Assembly: GCA_964019695.1 (NCBI GenBank)
Contig: OZ026521.1
Location: 36,454,939 to 36,518,938, forward strand
DNA: 64,000 nt
Direction: 5' to 3'
Source: Loripinus fragilis
Lineage: Eukaryota > Mollusca > Bivalvia > Lucinida > Lucinidae
Position 1 is the first letter of the stretch, and each line of letters begins with the position of its first letter. Of this stretch, positions 23,638 through 34,019 are shown piece after piece. The notes below the pieces were generated by a model. The model searched no databases. It was given only the letters and a program-made list of their open reading frames with translations, and was not told the DNA's origin. The position numbers and the translations under genes were made by a program.

Positions 23638-24212
23638 TTGGTTACTTAGTTAGTTACTTACTTACTTGCTCACTCACTCACTCACTCACTCACTCACTCA
23701 CTCGCTCACTTCCTTAATCATGTATTTACATGTGTATTTACTTTCTCGACCACTCATTTACTTACTTACGTACTCACTTACTTACTCACTCGTTTACCTT
23801 TTACTTACTTACTCACGTTCTTACACTAACTTACTTACCTAGTCACTTACTAACTTGCTAACTCACTTACTTATTAACTCACCTACTTACTTACTCACTC
23901 GCTACTTACTTATTTACTCACCTTACTCACTCACTCATTTACCTACTCACTCACTTTCTTACCCACTCACATACCCATATCTCACTTACTCACTCCCTCA
24001 TTTACTTTCTCACTCACTTACTTACTCTTTCACTCGCTCACACACTCACTCACTCATACACTCACTCATTTATTTACTTACTTACTCACTTACTCATTCA
24101 CTCACTCATTTACTTACTCTCTAACTCACTTCTAACTTGCTCACTAACTCACCCGCCCACCAATTTACTCACTCACTCTCTTACTTAGCTACTTACTTAC
24201 TTACCTCAGTAT
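23638..24212. repeat. ACTC/ACTT simple-sequence block
   Basis: About 570 bp of mixed (ACTC)n, (ACTT)n and (ATTT)-containing tetranucleotides. Long open frames here encode only Thr/His/Ser/Leu/Tyr and are artefacts of the repeat. Confidence 0.9.
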
Positions 24213-24353
24213 GAAGATGAAAATTAAGGCCAAAATTTAGGCATCAAGATGCACTAGATAGCTTGGCATGTATGTTTAATTAGTGAAAATACACATATCC
24301 GCCAAGTATACACTATACTAAAGTTTCAAAAATTACTCATTAATGAGCCAGTA

Positions 24354-24582
24354 CATGAGATTTCCAACAATTTGGTATGTGCGACAAGCAAAGCCTCAGA
24401 CCAGCCTGCGCATACGCGCAGTCTGATCAGAGCCTTTGCTTGTCGCTTGAGTATTCTATGATTGTTAAGCTACTGACTGAACACCATTTGGAGTTTCTAA
24501 GCTTAACAGGAGGCTGCACAGGCTCGTCTGAGTCTACACTTATCAAAATGCCACATTGTTGGAAATCACATGCACTGGCTCA
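24354..24582 (+). mobile_element. TGAGCC foldback MITE, copy C, next to a splice acceptor
   Basis: Opposite orientation to the copies at 1109 and 4809: starts TGAGCCAGTACATGAGATTT, ends CACATGCACTGGCTCA. Its right end lies 30 bp upstream of the exon that starts at 24613. The polypyrimidine tract of that exon (TTTGTTGTTTCTTTGTTTTT) begins immediately after the element. Confidence 0.8.
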
Positions 24583-24612
24583 TTTGTTGTTTCTTTGTTT
24601 TTCTTCCAACAG

Positions 24613-24798
24613 GAGTGTCCTCATCGCCGTGGAAAAGGACAACCAATGGCAACGTTGCAGCGTTCAAGGAAACAAAGTCGTATGGTGAGGCAGAAAAGTT
24701 TTGCACCGATCATCTCAGTGCTGCATTTTTTCCTGTCACCCATTTGGAAGATATCGCCTATTATCATTTTGACGACACCGTCGACTACTGGGTGAAAG
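24613..24798 (+). CDS. Exon: N-terminal half of C-type-lectin-like domain 1
   Basis: A 186-bp exon, phase 1 at both ends. The acceptor is a long pyrimidine tract ending CTTCCAACAG; the donor is AAAG|GTAACT. It encodes 62 residues. Near residue 24 is SYGEAEKFCTDHLSAAFF, typical of the first helix and first cysteine of a C-type lectin fold. The exon closes with DYWVKG, the position of the conserved W-x-G core strand. Sister exons at 33800, 42341 and 47845 have the same layout and the same split after W-x-x-G. The next exon, 29363, supplies the other half. Expected role: part of an extracellular carbohydrate- or ligand-binding module. No signal peptide or start codon belongs to this exon, so the 5' end lies upstream and was not found. 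Confidence 0.75.
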
Positions 24799-25806
24799 GT
24801 AACTTTGGCATTTACGTGAGGAAAATTTCTCATCTACTTCCGAGCTGAATTCAACCTCTTCTTACTTAAGAGAGTGGAGCAAAATTAAAGGGGTTTTAAA
24901 CAGTCAATTGCCTGTAATTTTGTTTGCATTGGCCCGTCTTCGCAAGCCAATGGCATTAAGTCCACACTTGACTTAGTACACTTGGCTTTAGAAGATGACA
25001 TGGACCAGGTCTTATTTGACGTATTTGTATGCGCACGACGTGAAGACTACATTGACTATTTTAAACCATTCTACGGCATCTGAAAATTTTATCTGAAATA
25101 TGAGTTCGTGTACCCACCCACGACATTTTAGCTACGTTTCTGTTTGAGAAAAATCACAATCAGAGCCAGCAATGTTTTAGAGCCAGCCATTATGGAATAC
25201 AATCGATAAAAGTGGGTTTCAATCATTTTTGAATGTTGTGACTTTTCAATATAGAGGGTTGTACCGTTTGGACATGTACTGTACTTTGATAAATCAAACT
25301 TGGCTTAAATGAAACATTCATTTCGATTGCAGATATCTGGAACTATTAAATGCATGCATATTTTAGTTTTTATTGTATTGAATGTTAGAGATGGAACTGA
25401 ATCTAAATATCCTTCAATTGTTTTTCTGAGTATACGAGGGGTGATCAGAAAGTTCGCGGAAAAGTGCAATTACATCGCATTGCTTTTATCGATTGCAATG
25501 GAAATTTATATAATTATATAAACTACCATTCATAACAAGTCGACTGAAATTAAAATTTAGTTAATGTGACGTCAGACGTATTAGCACGAGGCGCCGCTGT
25601 GACGTCATTTCGCTGGAACCGGCCCATCTGTACCCCTGGGTTGCTTCTCAGGAATAAAACTCGTAGTTGGGTTTGAATTAATTAGTATTTTTAATGGAAA
25701 GTAATGTTCCGTCATTCTTTGAACATAGTATGAGGTTTTTATGTTATTCCGCTGCGCTATGTATTCAAATTATTAGGTTTTAGTCCGAAGGACAGGCCTA
25801 AAATGC

Positions 25807-26005
25807 GGGAGTGCAGTGACTCAGTGGTAGAGTGCTTGACTCGAGACCAAAGGGCCGCGGGTTCGAGCCTCACCGGCGTCACTGCGTTGTGTCCTTTAGC
25901 AGGAACATTAATCCTAGCTTAGTACTGGTTCAACCCAGGAAGACCCGTCCCTGTTTAACTGAAAGATTGTTGATGGAACGTAAAGAATCAAATCAAACAA
26001 ACAAA
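25807..26005 (+). mobile_element. tRNA-derived SINE, copy 3
   Basis: A box TGACTCAGTGGTAGAGTGC, B box GGGTTCGAGCC and tail AATCAAATCAAACAAACAA. Target-site duplication AGGCCTAAAATGC at 25794-25806 and 26006-26018. Inserted in the mariner-like element. Confidence 0.87.
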
Positions 26006-26205
26006 AGGCCTAAAATGCGTTATTTTTTCGAGATTTTGTAAATTTTAAATAAAAAACTTATTTTCTTGTCAGTGTTCATCACATTAATTATAATATCAGA
26101 CTTAACTATCAATATTAGATCTACTGTCCTGAAAAGGGGTGTTTTCGAAGTGTGCAAATATTTTATTTTAAAGAAATGACATGCCAAAACAGGTAATGGG
26201 TTAAC

Positions 26206-27446
26206 TAGAGCTGCAACGATTCACTGAAATCGTATCGTATCGCGAAACGTTTTCTGACGATACGCGTATCGCATCGTGAGGTCATTTCACGATACGCTAA
26301 CGATCGTCACTTAGTGTTTTATATTAGATATGAATTTTAAAAATATGTTTTTGTACAAAAGGAATGTTACCATTTTCCCTTTTAATTTACCTGCTATAAT
26401 AAATAAACCCATTCCCATGCTAAACTCTTAATATATCCTGTTTTGAAACAGTGTAGAACAAGATCAGTTGGCTTTTGAGAATCCAGCTGATCTTAATATA
26501 CACGGTTTTCGACTTTGCTTGTAAATATATGCTAATAATTATACCCGCTTTTTCTTTAGAAAAAGGGTATATTAATTTCGTGTCAAAGGCTGTCCGTCGT
26601 CCGTCCGTCCGTCTGTCCGTCTGTCCGTCCGTCCGTGCGTACGTCCGTCTGTCACGTTTCTTGTAAATGTATCTGCTCCTAAACCGTTAGAGGTAGCAAC
26701 TTCAAACTTTGTAGTTGAATAGGTCACATGATATAGAGGGTACTGGGCAACATTTCGTGTGACCTTGACTCCAAGATCAAGGTCAAAGGTCAAATATTGT
26801 ATTTTCTTGTAATTGTATCTCCTCCTAAACGGTTAGACGTAGCAACATCAAACTTTGTAGCTGAATAGGTCACATGATGTAGAGTGTACTGGGCAACATT
26901 TTGTGTGACCTTGACCCCAAGGTCAAGGTCAAAGGTCAAAGGTCAAATATTGAATTTTCTTGTAAATGCAACTCCTCCTAAACCTTTTGACGTAGCAACT
27001 TCAAACTTTGTAGCTGAAAAGTTTATATAATGTAGAGGGTATTTGGCAACATTTTGTGTGACCTTGACCCCAAGGTCAAGGTCAAAGATCAAATAATGTA
27101 CTTTCTTGTAAATGTATCTCCTCCTAAACGGTTAGACCTAGCAACTTCAAACTTTGTAGCTGGATAGGTCACATGATGTAGAGGGTACTGGGCAACATTT
27201 TGTGTGACCTTGACCTTGGGGTCAAAGTCAAAGGTCAAATATTGAATTTTCTTGTAAATGCTTCTCCTTCTAAAGCTATTGACGTAGTAACTTCAATCTC
27301 TGTAGGTGCATAGGTCACATGATGTAGAGGGCACTGGGCAACATTTAGTGTGACAGGTCAAGGTCAAATAATGTACTTTCTTGTAAATGCATCTTCTCCT
27401 AAACTGTTGGACGTAGCAACTTCAAACTTTGCAGGTGCAAATGTCA

Positions 27447-27477
<31 letters not shown>

Positions 27478-27950
27478 GGGGGGGGGGGGGGCACTAGACA
27501 ACATTTGGTGTGAACTTGACCCATAGGTCAAGGTCATATAGTGTATTTTTGTAAATGCTTCTTCTCCTTAACCATTGGACATAGCAACTTCAAACTTTAC
27601 AGGTGCATAGGTCATATTATGTTGAAGGCACTGAGCAACATTTTGTGTGACCTTGACCCCAAGGGAAAGGTTATAGGTCAAAAGCGGGTATTTGCGATGG
27701 TGTACCCTCGACTTCTGCTCTAGTTGAAATATTTAAAATGAATTTAATAAAAACTGGGGAAGAGTGTAGTACATAAAAACATCCAGCTTGACAAGGGTTA
27801 ATATCTGAGTATTTACTTCTCCTAACATCAAAAATCTGTTATTTTTAAGGTTTTTAAGTTGTAAAAAATGTATTGCGTTACGTATCGTATCGTGAGGCAA
27901 GTATCGTGATACGTATCGTATCTCGAGGTAGCTGTATCGTTGCAGCCCTA
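26206..27950. mobile_element. hAT-type non-autonomous element with 8-bp target duplication
   Basis: The ends TAGAGCTGCAACGAT and ATCGTTGCAGCCCTA are the classic hAT-type inverted termini. A perfect 8-bp target-site duplication, GGGTTAAC, flanks it at 26198-26205 and 27951-27958. Sub-terminal ATCGTATCGTATCG-type repeats occur at both ends. There is no transposase; the interior is taken up by the AGGTCA-rich repeat at 26541-27722. Confidence 0.9.
26541..27722. repeat. AGGTCA-rich ~150-bp tandem repeat element
   Basis: Begins with a short hairpin (CTTTTTCTTTAGAAAAAG) and a TCCGTCCG tract, followed by about seven ~150-bp units. Each unit has CTCCTCCTAAACGGTTAGAC, CAACTTCAAACTTTGTAG, AGGTCACATGATGTAGAG, then TGACCTTGACCCCAAGGTCA AGGTCAAAGGTCA. 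It closes with GCGGGTATTTGCGATGGTGT ACCCTCG. Units carry several AGGTCA half-sites, including direct repeats spaced by one base. A T26-G14 tract (27452-27491) lies in one unit. Nested inside the hAT element. Confidence 0.85.
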
Positions 27951-28937
27951 GGGTTAACAGAAGTTGAATAATTTGCCTTTTTGACAGTGCTGTTTTTCGT
28001 TTCGATTTAGAATACCATCCGTTAGATATAAATCTTTGAAGTTTGCACAGAGGAGGAGTAAATATGTCGCGTTATATGCATGGAACGGAGTATGGGCTAT
28101 CACAGCATAAGAAAAGTTTACAAAACGTTGAATTTCAATTGTTTGTGTAGTAAAACATCAAAATGCAACGTAAAATGGACTGGTTCGCGGAATATAGCGT
28201 TGCCTTGATGACAGCTGTAACGCACGTAGGCGACTAACACCAAACATGTTGTAACCGATCAACTGCATATGTGTTGCAGTATTATAACCTGTAATTCCAG
28301 CGCTTTTGATCAAACGTTGTAGAAATGGCAACTATTTCATCGCACTCTCTGATCACTCCTCGTATATAGTGGCTTTGTATGCATGTCAAGTTACATGACT
28401 GTTAGTCACTGCATTACTTTAAGAGATAACTGCTAAACAATCATGATGGATTTTTTAAGTGACAAAGGGTCATTTTTCAAATTTATAATATGAGAGTTAT
28501 GATTCTTGTGTTCTGCCCTTCCCACATTATGTTCTGTCTGCACGTGAACTTATACGTCAGTAGAGATTATAGTTTCTTATATTTTTTTGAACAAGTTTTG
28601 GACGAACGAGACGAACTTTCTGGGGTTCCTAATAAGTTGTGGTCATAACGAATTTATGGTTTTAATCCCAGTAGGTTACCACCACCACCCGCCTGCCACA
28701 AGCGTTTTTAACACCATCACACAAGTACAATATGGCTTTTTATGAGACGCAAAATAGCGGCACTGCGGCATATTTTTTCAGAATCCTTTACCTTCCTTTG
28801 AAAACAGTGCAGATCCTAATCATCTGGCTTCTGATGAAGCCACCTTACCAGGATCTACACTTTTTCGCTACACAATGTAGTCATATTAATACATATTGGC
28901 ATGCTCACTTGAGCACTTGAGCATCAGCTGCTCGAAT

Positions 28938-29298
28938 CGGGGGGGGGGGGGTACTCTGATATTTTCATACATACGTAGGCTCGGGTAATTTTTTGGGGTT
29001 AAAAATTGTGAATTCCAATATTTTTGGGCTATCAGAAAAATGAAAATTTTTTGGGCATGAAGATGTTGTGGATATGTTTTTGGGGTCATCACAAAATTGG
29101 ACTATATTCAGAGATCCTTTCTAATCATTTTAGGGTCTTTTCTTAAGGTCAAGGTACAGAATGGGGGTATTTTTTTGGTCGCTAAAACTTCAAATATTTT
29201 TTGGGGGTGCTTGAAATTCCTGATATTTTTTTGGGTGAAAGGTAGATGCTCGGCCTGAGCCTACGTATGAAGAAAGATTGAGAGTACCACCCCCCCCT
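28938..29298. mobile_element. G-ended foldback MITE upstream of a CTLD exon
   Basis: The left arm has a G run, GTACTCTGATATTTTCATAC and ACGTAGGCTCGG. The right arm carries the complement (GAGCCTACGTATGAAGAAAG, TGAGAGTACCACCCCCCCC). The interior repeats TTTTTTGGG-like words. About 360 bp, non-coding. It ends 64 bp before the acceptor-bounded exon at 29363. Confidence 0.75.
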
Positions 29299-29362
29299 GG
29301 GGTTCGCATATGCGGTAAATACCAAAACCTCATGTGCTGATTCACTGATTTATTATTTTCAG

Positions 29363-30288
29363 ATAACTCATACAATGGCATGTGCACTTCTCTAAGATTT
29401 AACGGTGTTCGCTGGAATCCCATAAACGATCATTGTTACGCAAGGTTCCCATTTTTATGTGGAAAACCGATGGGGAACAGTTCGATTAACAGCTCTACTA
29501 TTACATCTGTTATATCGTCACTGGCTTCTTCTTTATCTTCGGTTACAAGTCCAACAGCAACATCAAATTACCCAGCGAACAACTATTCTTATTCAATGAC
29601 CACGGCACTCAACTCTTCAGCGTTCACATCGGATTTTACAATAAATATCTCAGTGATAAATTCTACTTTAAATATGAACAGTACACCGAATACCCCAGAT
29701 ATCCCATCATATTTTACAACACAAAACTCAGCAATCCCACTTGCTTTCACAAGGGCCACATCACCAACAGCTTCAGCGATCCCACCTTCAGTTACAATGA
29801 CTACATCACCAGCAACTTCAGTGATTCAACATAATTTCACACTGACTACATCACAAACAGCTTCAGCGACCCCATCTTCAGTTACAAGGACCACATCACC
29901 AGCAATCCTGGGAATTCAACCTTCTTTCACGATGACCAGATCAACAGCAACATCGATCTTATCTACTTTTACAAGGGCCACAGCACCAACAGCACCAGCA
30001 ATCCAGTTTACCTTTACAATGACAACAGTACCAACAACCTCAGTGATCCCATCTAACAATACAAGACTCGCAACACAAAAGCCCTCAGCGATAACACCTA
30101 CTTTTTCAATGATCACATCACCAAACAACTCGTCTACAAGCGCTGCAGCAGCAAAATCTTCAGCAGCTCCTTCTGTTTTTACCGTGGTTGCAGTGCCTCT
30201 AGTAGCAAGTAGTTTCACGTTTTCTTCGCCATTAACAATACCACTGACATTAAATACAGCGAGTCCACTAGCCTGGGTTCCAGTCTGA
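29363..30288 (+). CDS. Exon: C-terminal half of CTLD 1 plus mucin-like Ser/Thr domain
   Basis: Acceptor TATTATTTTCAG, phase 1, so it joins 24798 in frame. Residues 1-35 complete the lectin-like fold, with MCTSL, then INDHCYARFPFLCGK giving the closing cysteine pair. From about residue 36 the frame becomes Ser/Thr/Pro/Ala-rich with many N-x-S/T sites. Between about 29749 and 30150 it is a 15-residue tandem repeat of about nine copies (pattern TxTTSPTASxIxxxF), so a heavily O-glycosylated stalk is likely. The frame runs to a TGA at 30286-30288. No strong donor is visible inside it, so this may be a terminal exon, or the true donor may be a weak site such as GCAA|GTAGTT at 30208. The end coordinate is therefore uncertain. 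Confidence 0.75.
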
Positions 30289-31052
30289 TCATTTTTTCTT
30301 CTTTTTTATTTTTCCGTTCCTAGGTCAAAAATGACAGCCTGGGGAACTTCGATTCCAATCGACAGCGCCACCTGGATTTTTCCTCAAATTTTGTGGGGTA
30401 ATGCCAAGAACGATAACGCTATCGGATAACTCTATTTTGCTATAAATAGTTACAGGAATCTCAGTGAAAACATAGATAGAAAGGCAAACATATCCACTCT
30501 GTCCTTTCATCAAATGCACTTTGTGGACGATGATTTAAATTGAAACAGCGTTTTCCGACTTTGGTGTATTTGTTAAGTAGTTGTTTTTTGCCTTTGCGAG
30601 ACACGCATTTAATTACGGACTCGAACGAAAATACACATTGTATATTGTGTATATAGCTTCGAGACACGGTCGAGATAAACAAAATACATCCGAGAAAAAC
30701 GTGATCTCCTTTGAATTTTCGCTATACTCTTGACACTTCAGTTTCATCTCTGCGTCCTTTGTTTTGGATCAATCGGTCTCGAACCAAGTAAACAAATACC
30801 ATCTTTACTCACGTTTTTTCGCGGAGTTTCCATGATCAGCTGTTTGATAATGGCATCCTCATTATTGGATCGGTGTCTCGTTATCATCTTTATTACGTCA
30901 CACTAAAGCAGCAGGCTATAATTAGATTAATCGGCTGATCGGATTATCAAAGGGAAATACCACCGATGTCCCCAGGCGTTAATATTAATCGAAACCAATA
31001 ACGGACAACCGATACCTTTGATGTGGTATATTTTTATTCTCTTATTTTTTAG

Positions 31053-31197
31053 AATGTAAGCATTAGAAAATATTGCCAAAATATTGACGACTGGACCCAG
31101 GCTACGAGTCCACCAATGATTGCATGGTTTCCGATTTCAGCATCTGCTTCTCCGACACTATCCTCAAGCGCTTCAAGAAACCATGGAGTTGTAACAG
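31053..31197 (+). CDS. Candidate linker exon, Ser-rich
   Basis: Strong acceptor (TTCTCTTATTTTTTAG) and strong donor (TAACAG|GTACGT). Only one frame is open: it starts at phase 0 and ends at phase 1. It reads YCQNIDDWTQATSPP, then a Ser/Ala/Pro stretch ending SSSASRNHGVVT. The end phase lets it join the next N-half exon at 33800 (...VVT-E-WFVW). It could encode a short mucin-like linker. Its upstream partner is unclear, since no phase-0 donor of quality was found after 29363. Confidence 0.45.
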
Positions 31198-31254
31198 GTA
31201 CGTCAAGTGATGCCTTTTCACCTTTTTTATACGTATGGAGACTTCCCTTATCTA

Positions 31255-31400
31255 TCAGTTAAACATGTGTTTTGGGTGCTCAAAAGGACCATCTCATTGA
31301 GATGGTACTTTTGAGTGCCCATAGCATATGTTTTTGTCGGGAAATAAGACCATAATTCCAATAACGCGTCCTTATCTAGATGCCCATCTGATACACACTG
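31255..31400 (+). repeat. Foldback repeat, copy 1
   Basis: The hairpin TTTTGGGTGCTCAAAAGGAC CATCTCATTGAGATGG, then its complement ACTTTTGAGTGCCCA, is followed by GGGAAATAAGACCATAATTC. The stretch matches 49922-50070, including the distal ACGC(G/A)(T/C)(C/T)CTTATCT. Confidence 0.65.
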
Positions 31401-32337
31401 AAGACATCTTAAATGATAAACTGTGGAGACACAGAGGAAGCAACAGTCTGGTTAGGTTTGCGTAGTTAGGTACAGTCGCTATATCTAAAAAACATTTGAA
31501 ACAAAGAACAATTAGCAATCTAGTCAGGATGTGCAATATGTTAAAACAATCTTTTAATATATTTGTAGATAATTGAGCCGCGATCTGTAATAACCTTCCT
31601 TAGTGACATTTAGGACTTTGTATGTAAAACACATTTGAAAAACACCAAAAATTTTGAAATTTGACATGTTTATATATTGTCTTAAAACCTATTCAAATGG
31701 ATAGTAGAATATAACTGGCAATTATTTCTGAATAAAATTCTTCGTTATCATGCCATATGTTTCCATGGCAACAACTTTACCTTAGCAACTGTCAGAATTT
31801 TTAAAGTATGGTCAGTAGTTTTAAAATTATGCAGATTATAGGCCCAAATGAATCAGCGTCAACTTTTCTGCGAATTCCATTGCACACATATTAAGGAAAA
31901 TTAAAAAGAATATGTTAGCAAGAAATAGCATGTTTTCATGCACCAACGAACCCGCAATTCAGGAAGTTACCTTTGACGTCACTAGTTACGCCATAACGTT
32001 TCTGACGTAGCACGTTAAAGTTTAGATAGTGCATGGTTTCACAAGACCATACTTCAATAAATAATGGAGATAACTTCATAAAACTTGAAGGGTAACTCCT
32101 TAACACTACGTAGATTAAGTTTGTGTTTATTACTTAATTGTAACGACTTCGTCATTAAGGCTGGTTTTCACAGATTGTGACTCAATTATATATTGACAAT
32201 CCAGATCAGAAAGCAGTTAGATGTCGTAAACTTTCTTGTTTGATAGGCAAGGAAGAGAGGAAAGCAAATATCAGGAAACGATACACTCACATTATTATAA
32301 TGGTTACGTGATCTGGTGTACTGTATCACATCGAGTG

Positions 32338-32406
32338 GATGAGGTCATACCACCGGATCACCCGAGACGCAAAGCGTCTTGGGTGATCAGAGGGTATGAC
32401 CTCATC
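32338..32406. repeat. Long hairpin, 33-bp arms
   Basis: GATGAGGTCATAC...GATCACCCGAGACGC, a three-base loop (AAA), then GCGTCTTGGGTGATC...GTATGACCTCATC. The arms differ at a few positions and have one bulge. It could be the centre of a foldback element; the outer limits are not clear. Confidence 0.75.
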
Positions 32407-33271
32407 TATGAGACGTGCTGCTGGACGCAAGATCAAGTTACTATTATAATAATAAGTTTAGTATATGCCTTTTTTCTGGCATTTTTTTTATTTTGTAAAT
32501 TGATTTGGTATTTAATCAAGAAAATTGTGGGAAAGTTTGCCTGTACGTTTCGGTTCTTGACGTTTTCGTCTCTGGTTCCATGCTTGAAAATCACTTTACG
32601 TAACGTTGCCACAAACAGGTAAATGATGTTAGCCTCATTATAAAGGACAGTGATACACGTTATAAAGGACAGTGATATGGAATCAGAAAACCCCAGTTCG
32701 TTCATTTCGCTTTCTGTATCAGAGACAGTTCAAAGGCTATATCATTCATAAGTATATAAATAAATCCAGTACCACACCTGGGCTAGGACAGTCAATATTA
32801 GGCGTTAGGAACTAAAGATGACCTATGGTAGATGTCTGCTATCACTAAGTGTGACTATTTGCGATTAAGTTGCATTTGATTTTTATTATCATAATAATTT
32901 CTTCAAAACTTTACAACTTTACAAGGTTCTTTGAATTTCATAATGTTTGTGCTTTTGTAGAATATACCTAAACTTTTTCTGTCAGATATAAAATGATCAC
33001 ATACAAAAAGATAATGAAATTTATCACCAATGTCAATTTGTAACATAATGTGGTATACCCTTTTTTAATATGGTGTGTTATTCAAGCGACAGTTGTCTTC
33101 TGAAATGGGTTGATTGGCTTGTTTATAATCATCATGTGTTACATAGTTCATAGGCACTATATAATTCAAATTCAGAGTGTGGTTTGTAAAGTAATCTGAA
33201 ATAGATTGATCTGCTTGTTATAATCTTCTTGTGCTGCATGATTTATATAAATATATATTTCCAATCCATAG

Positions 33272-33490
33272 AGTGGTTTGTTTGGAAGAACAGTGGATAC
33301 GATGTGTGCAATAAATCTTGTGGAGAAATCAGCTCCACACTAAACACCACTATGGACAAGACAGTCTTGAAACATGTAACAAGAAACCTGTATACTCTGA
33401 GATTTCTGAAATTCCTTAAACGAGTAATTTTGCAAACATTAGGGACACACATGAAATGCTGCATATTTCATCAATGTCTACACTGTTTGT
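33272..33490 (+). pseudogene. Decayed duplicate of a CTLD N-half exon
   Basis: Acceptor TTTCCAATCCATAG, phase 1. The first ~40 codons (EWFVWKNSGYDVC, KSCGEISSTLNTT, LKHVTRN) parallel the exon at 33800 almost residue for residue. After LKHVTRN the frame diverges. The DNA still resembles the sister exon (AAATTCCTTAAACGAGTAAT against AAATTCTGGATAAACGGTAT), but the FWING end and GT donor are lost. A further faint copy of the GAGTGTGGTTTGTAAAG start lies at ~33175. This indicates tandem exon duplication followed by decay. It could still be an alternative exon with its own stop. Confidence 0.6.
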
Positions 33491-33584
33491 CATGATATAT
33501 ACAATCTTCAGGGACTGAAGTCCAAGTTGATTTGGAAAATCTAACCTGTAACCTCTTGATATGTACAGTGAATCACCCCATCCA

Positions 33585-33700
33585 GGGGCGGATCCAGGAT
33601 TTCTGGTAAGCGGCTTTATATGTGGGTGTGGGTGGTTCGCCTTACTGATTTTATCTCATCTTTCTTAAATATCCCTCGAAAAGGGGGGGGGGTCGCGGGG
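33585..33700. mobile_element. GGCGGATCCAG element fragment
   Basis: AGGGGCGGATCCAGGATTTC matches the left end of the elements at 5820 and 18213. A GGTTCGCCTTACTG stretch and a G-run follow. No right end was found. Confidence 0.55.
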
Positions 33701-33799
33701 GGGAGTCAAACAAGATGGAAGAATTCATTAGAAAACAAAGGGTTATAAACAAAAGATAATCATCATTTGCTATATGGCTCATATATTTCTTACTCACAG

Positions 33800-33982
33800 A
33801 ATGGTTTGTTTGGAAGAACAATGCATACGCGTTGAGCAGAAATAGATGTCCATTTGCAGGAGCTAATAAATGTTGCGGAGAAATCAGCGCCACCCTAAGC
33901 ACCACTCTGGACAAGAACGTCTTGAAACATGTAACAAGCAAATTTCCAAAGAATGGCCATGATGGAAAATTCTGGATAAACG
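33800..33982 (+). CDS. Exon: N-terminal half of CTLD 2
   Basis: A 183-bp exon, phase 1 to phase 1, acceptor TTTCTTACTCACAG, donor AAACG|GTATTT. It encodes EWFVWKNNAYALS, then cysteines in NRCPFAGANKCCGEISATL, and ends FPKNGHDGKFWING, the same W-x-x-G boundary as the other N-half exons. It is the intact member of a local duplication with 33272. The phase allows FWING to join TSCF at 38918. The 5-kb intron that follows holds a LINE fragment and a complete MITE. Confidence 0.7.
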
Positions 33983-34019
33983 GTATTTAAATTATTATTT
34001 ACCAATGGCATACCAAAAA

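Larger units (their letters stand above)
25433..28364. mobile_element. Mariner-like inverted-repeat element, 2.9 kb, with nested insertions
   Basis: Left end TACGAGGGGTGATCAGA and right end TCTGATCACTCCTCGTA are perfect 17-bp inverted repeats apart from one position, flanked by TA (25431-25432, 28365-28366). The ends resemble mariner-type termini. No transposase frame is visible. Without the nested SINE (25807-26005) and hAT element (26206-27950) the element is about 1.0 kb, so it was a non-autonomous copy. It lies in the intron between the two halves of CTLD 1. Confidence 0.8.

Noticed and set aside
23855..24124. Leu/Tyr/Ser/Thr-rich open frame
   Set aside because: Pure translation of ACTC/ACTT simple repeats.
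30324..30398. Exon after the mucin domain: strong acceptor (TTTCCGTTCCTAG), frame SKMTAWGTSIPIDSATWIF, GTAATG donor after ILWG
   Set aside because: It needs phase 2 at the start and gives phase 1 at the end. No upstream donor of phase 2 was found and it does not align with other halves. It remains a possible exon, but not one I can support.
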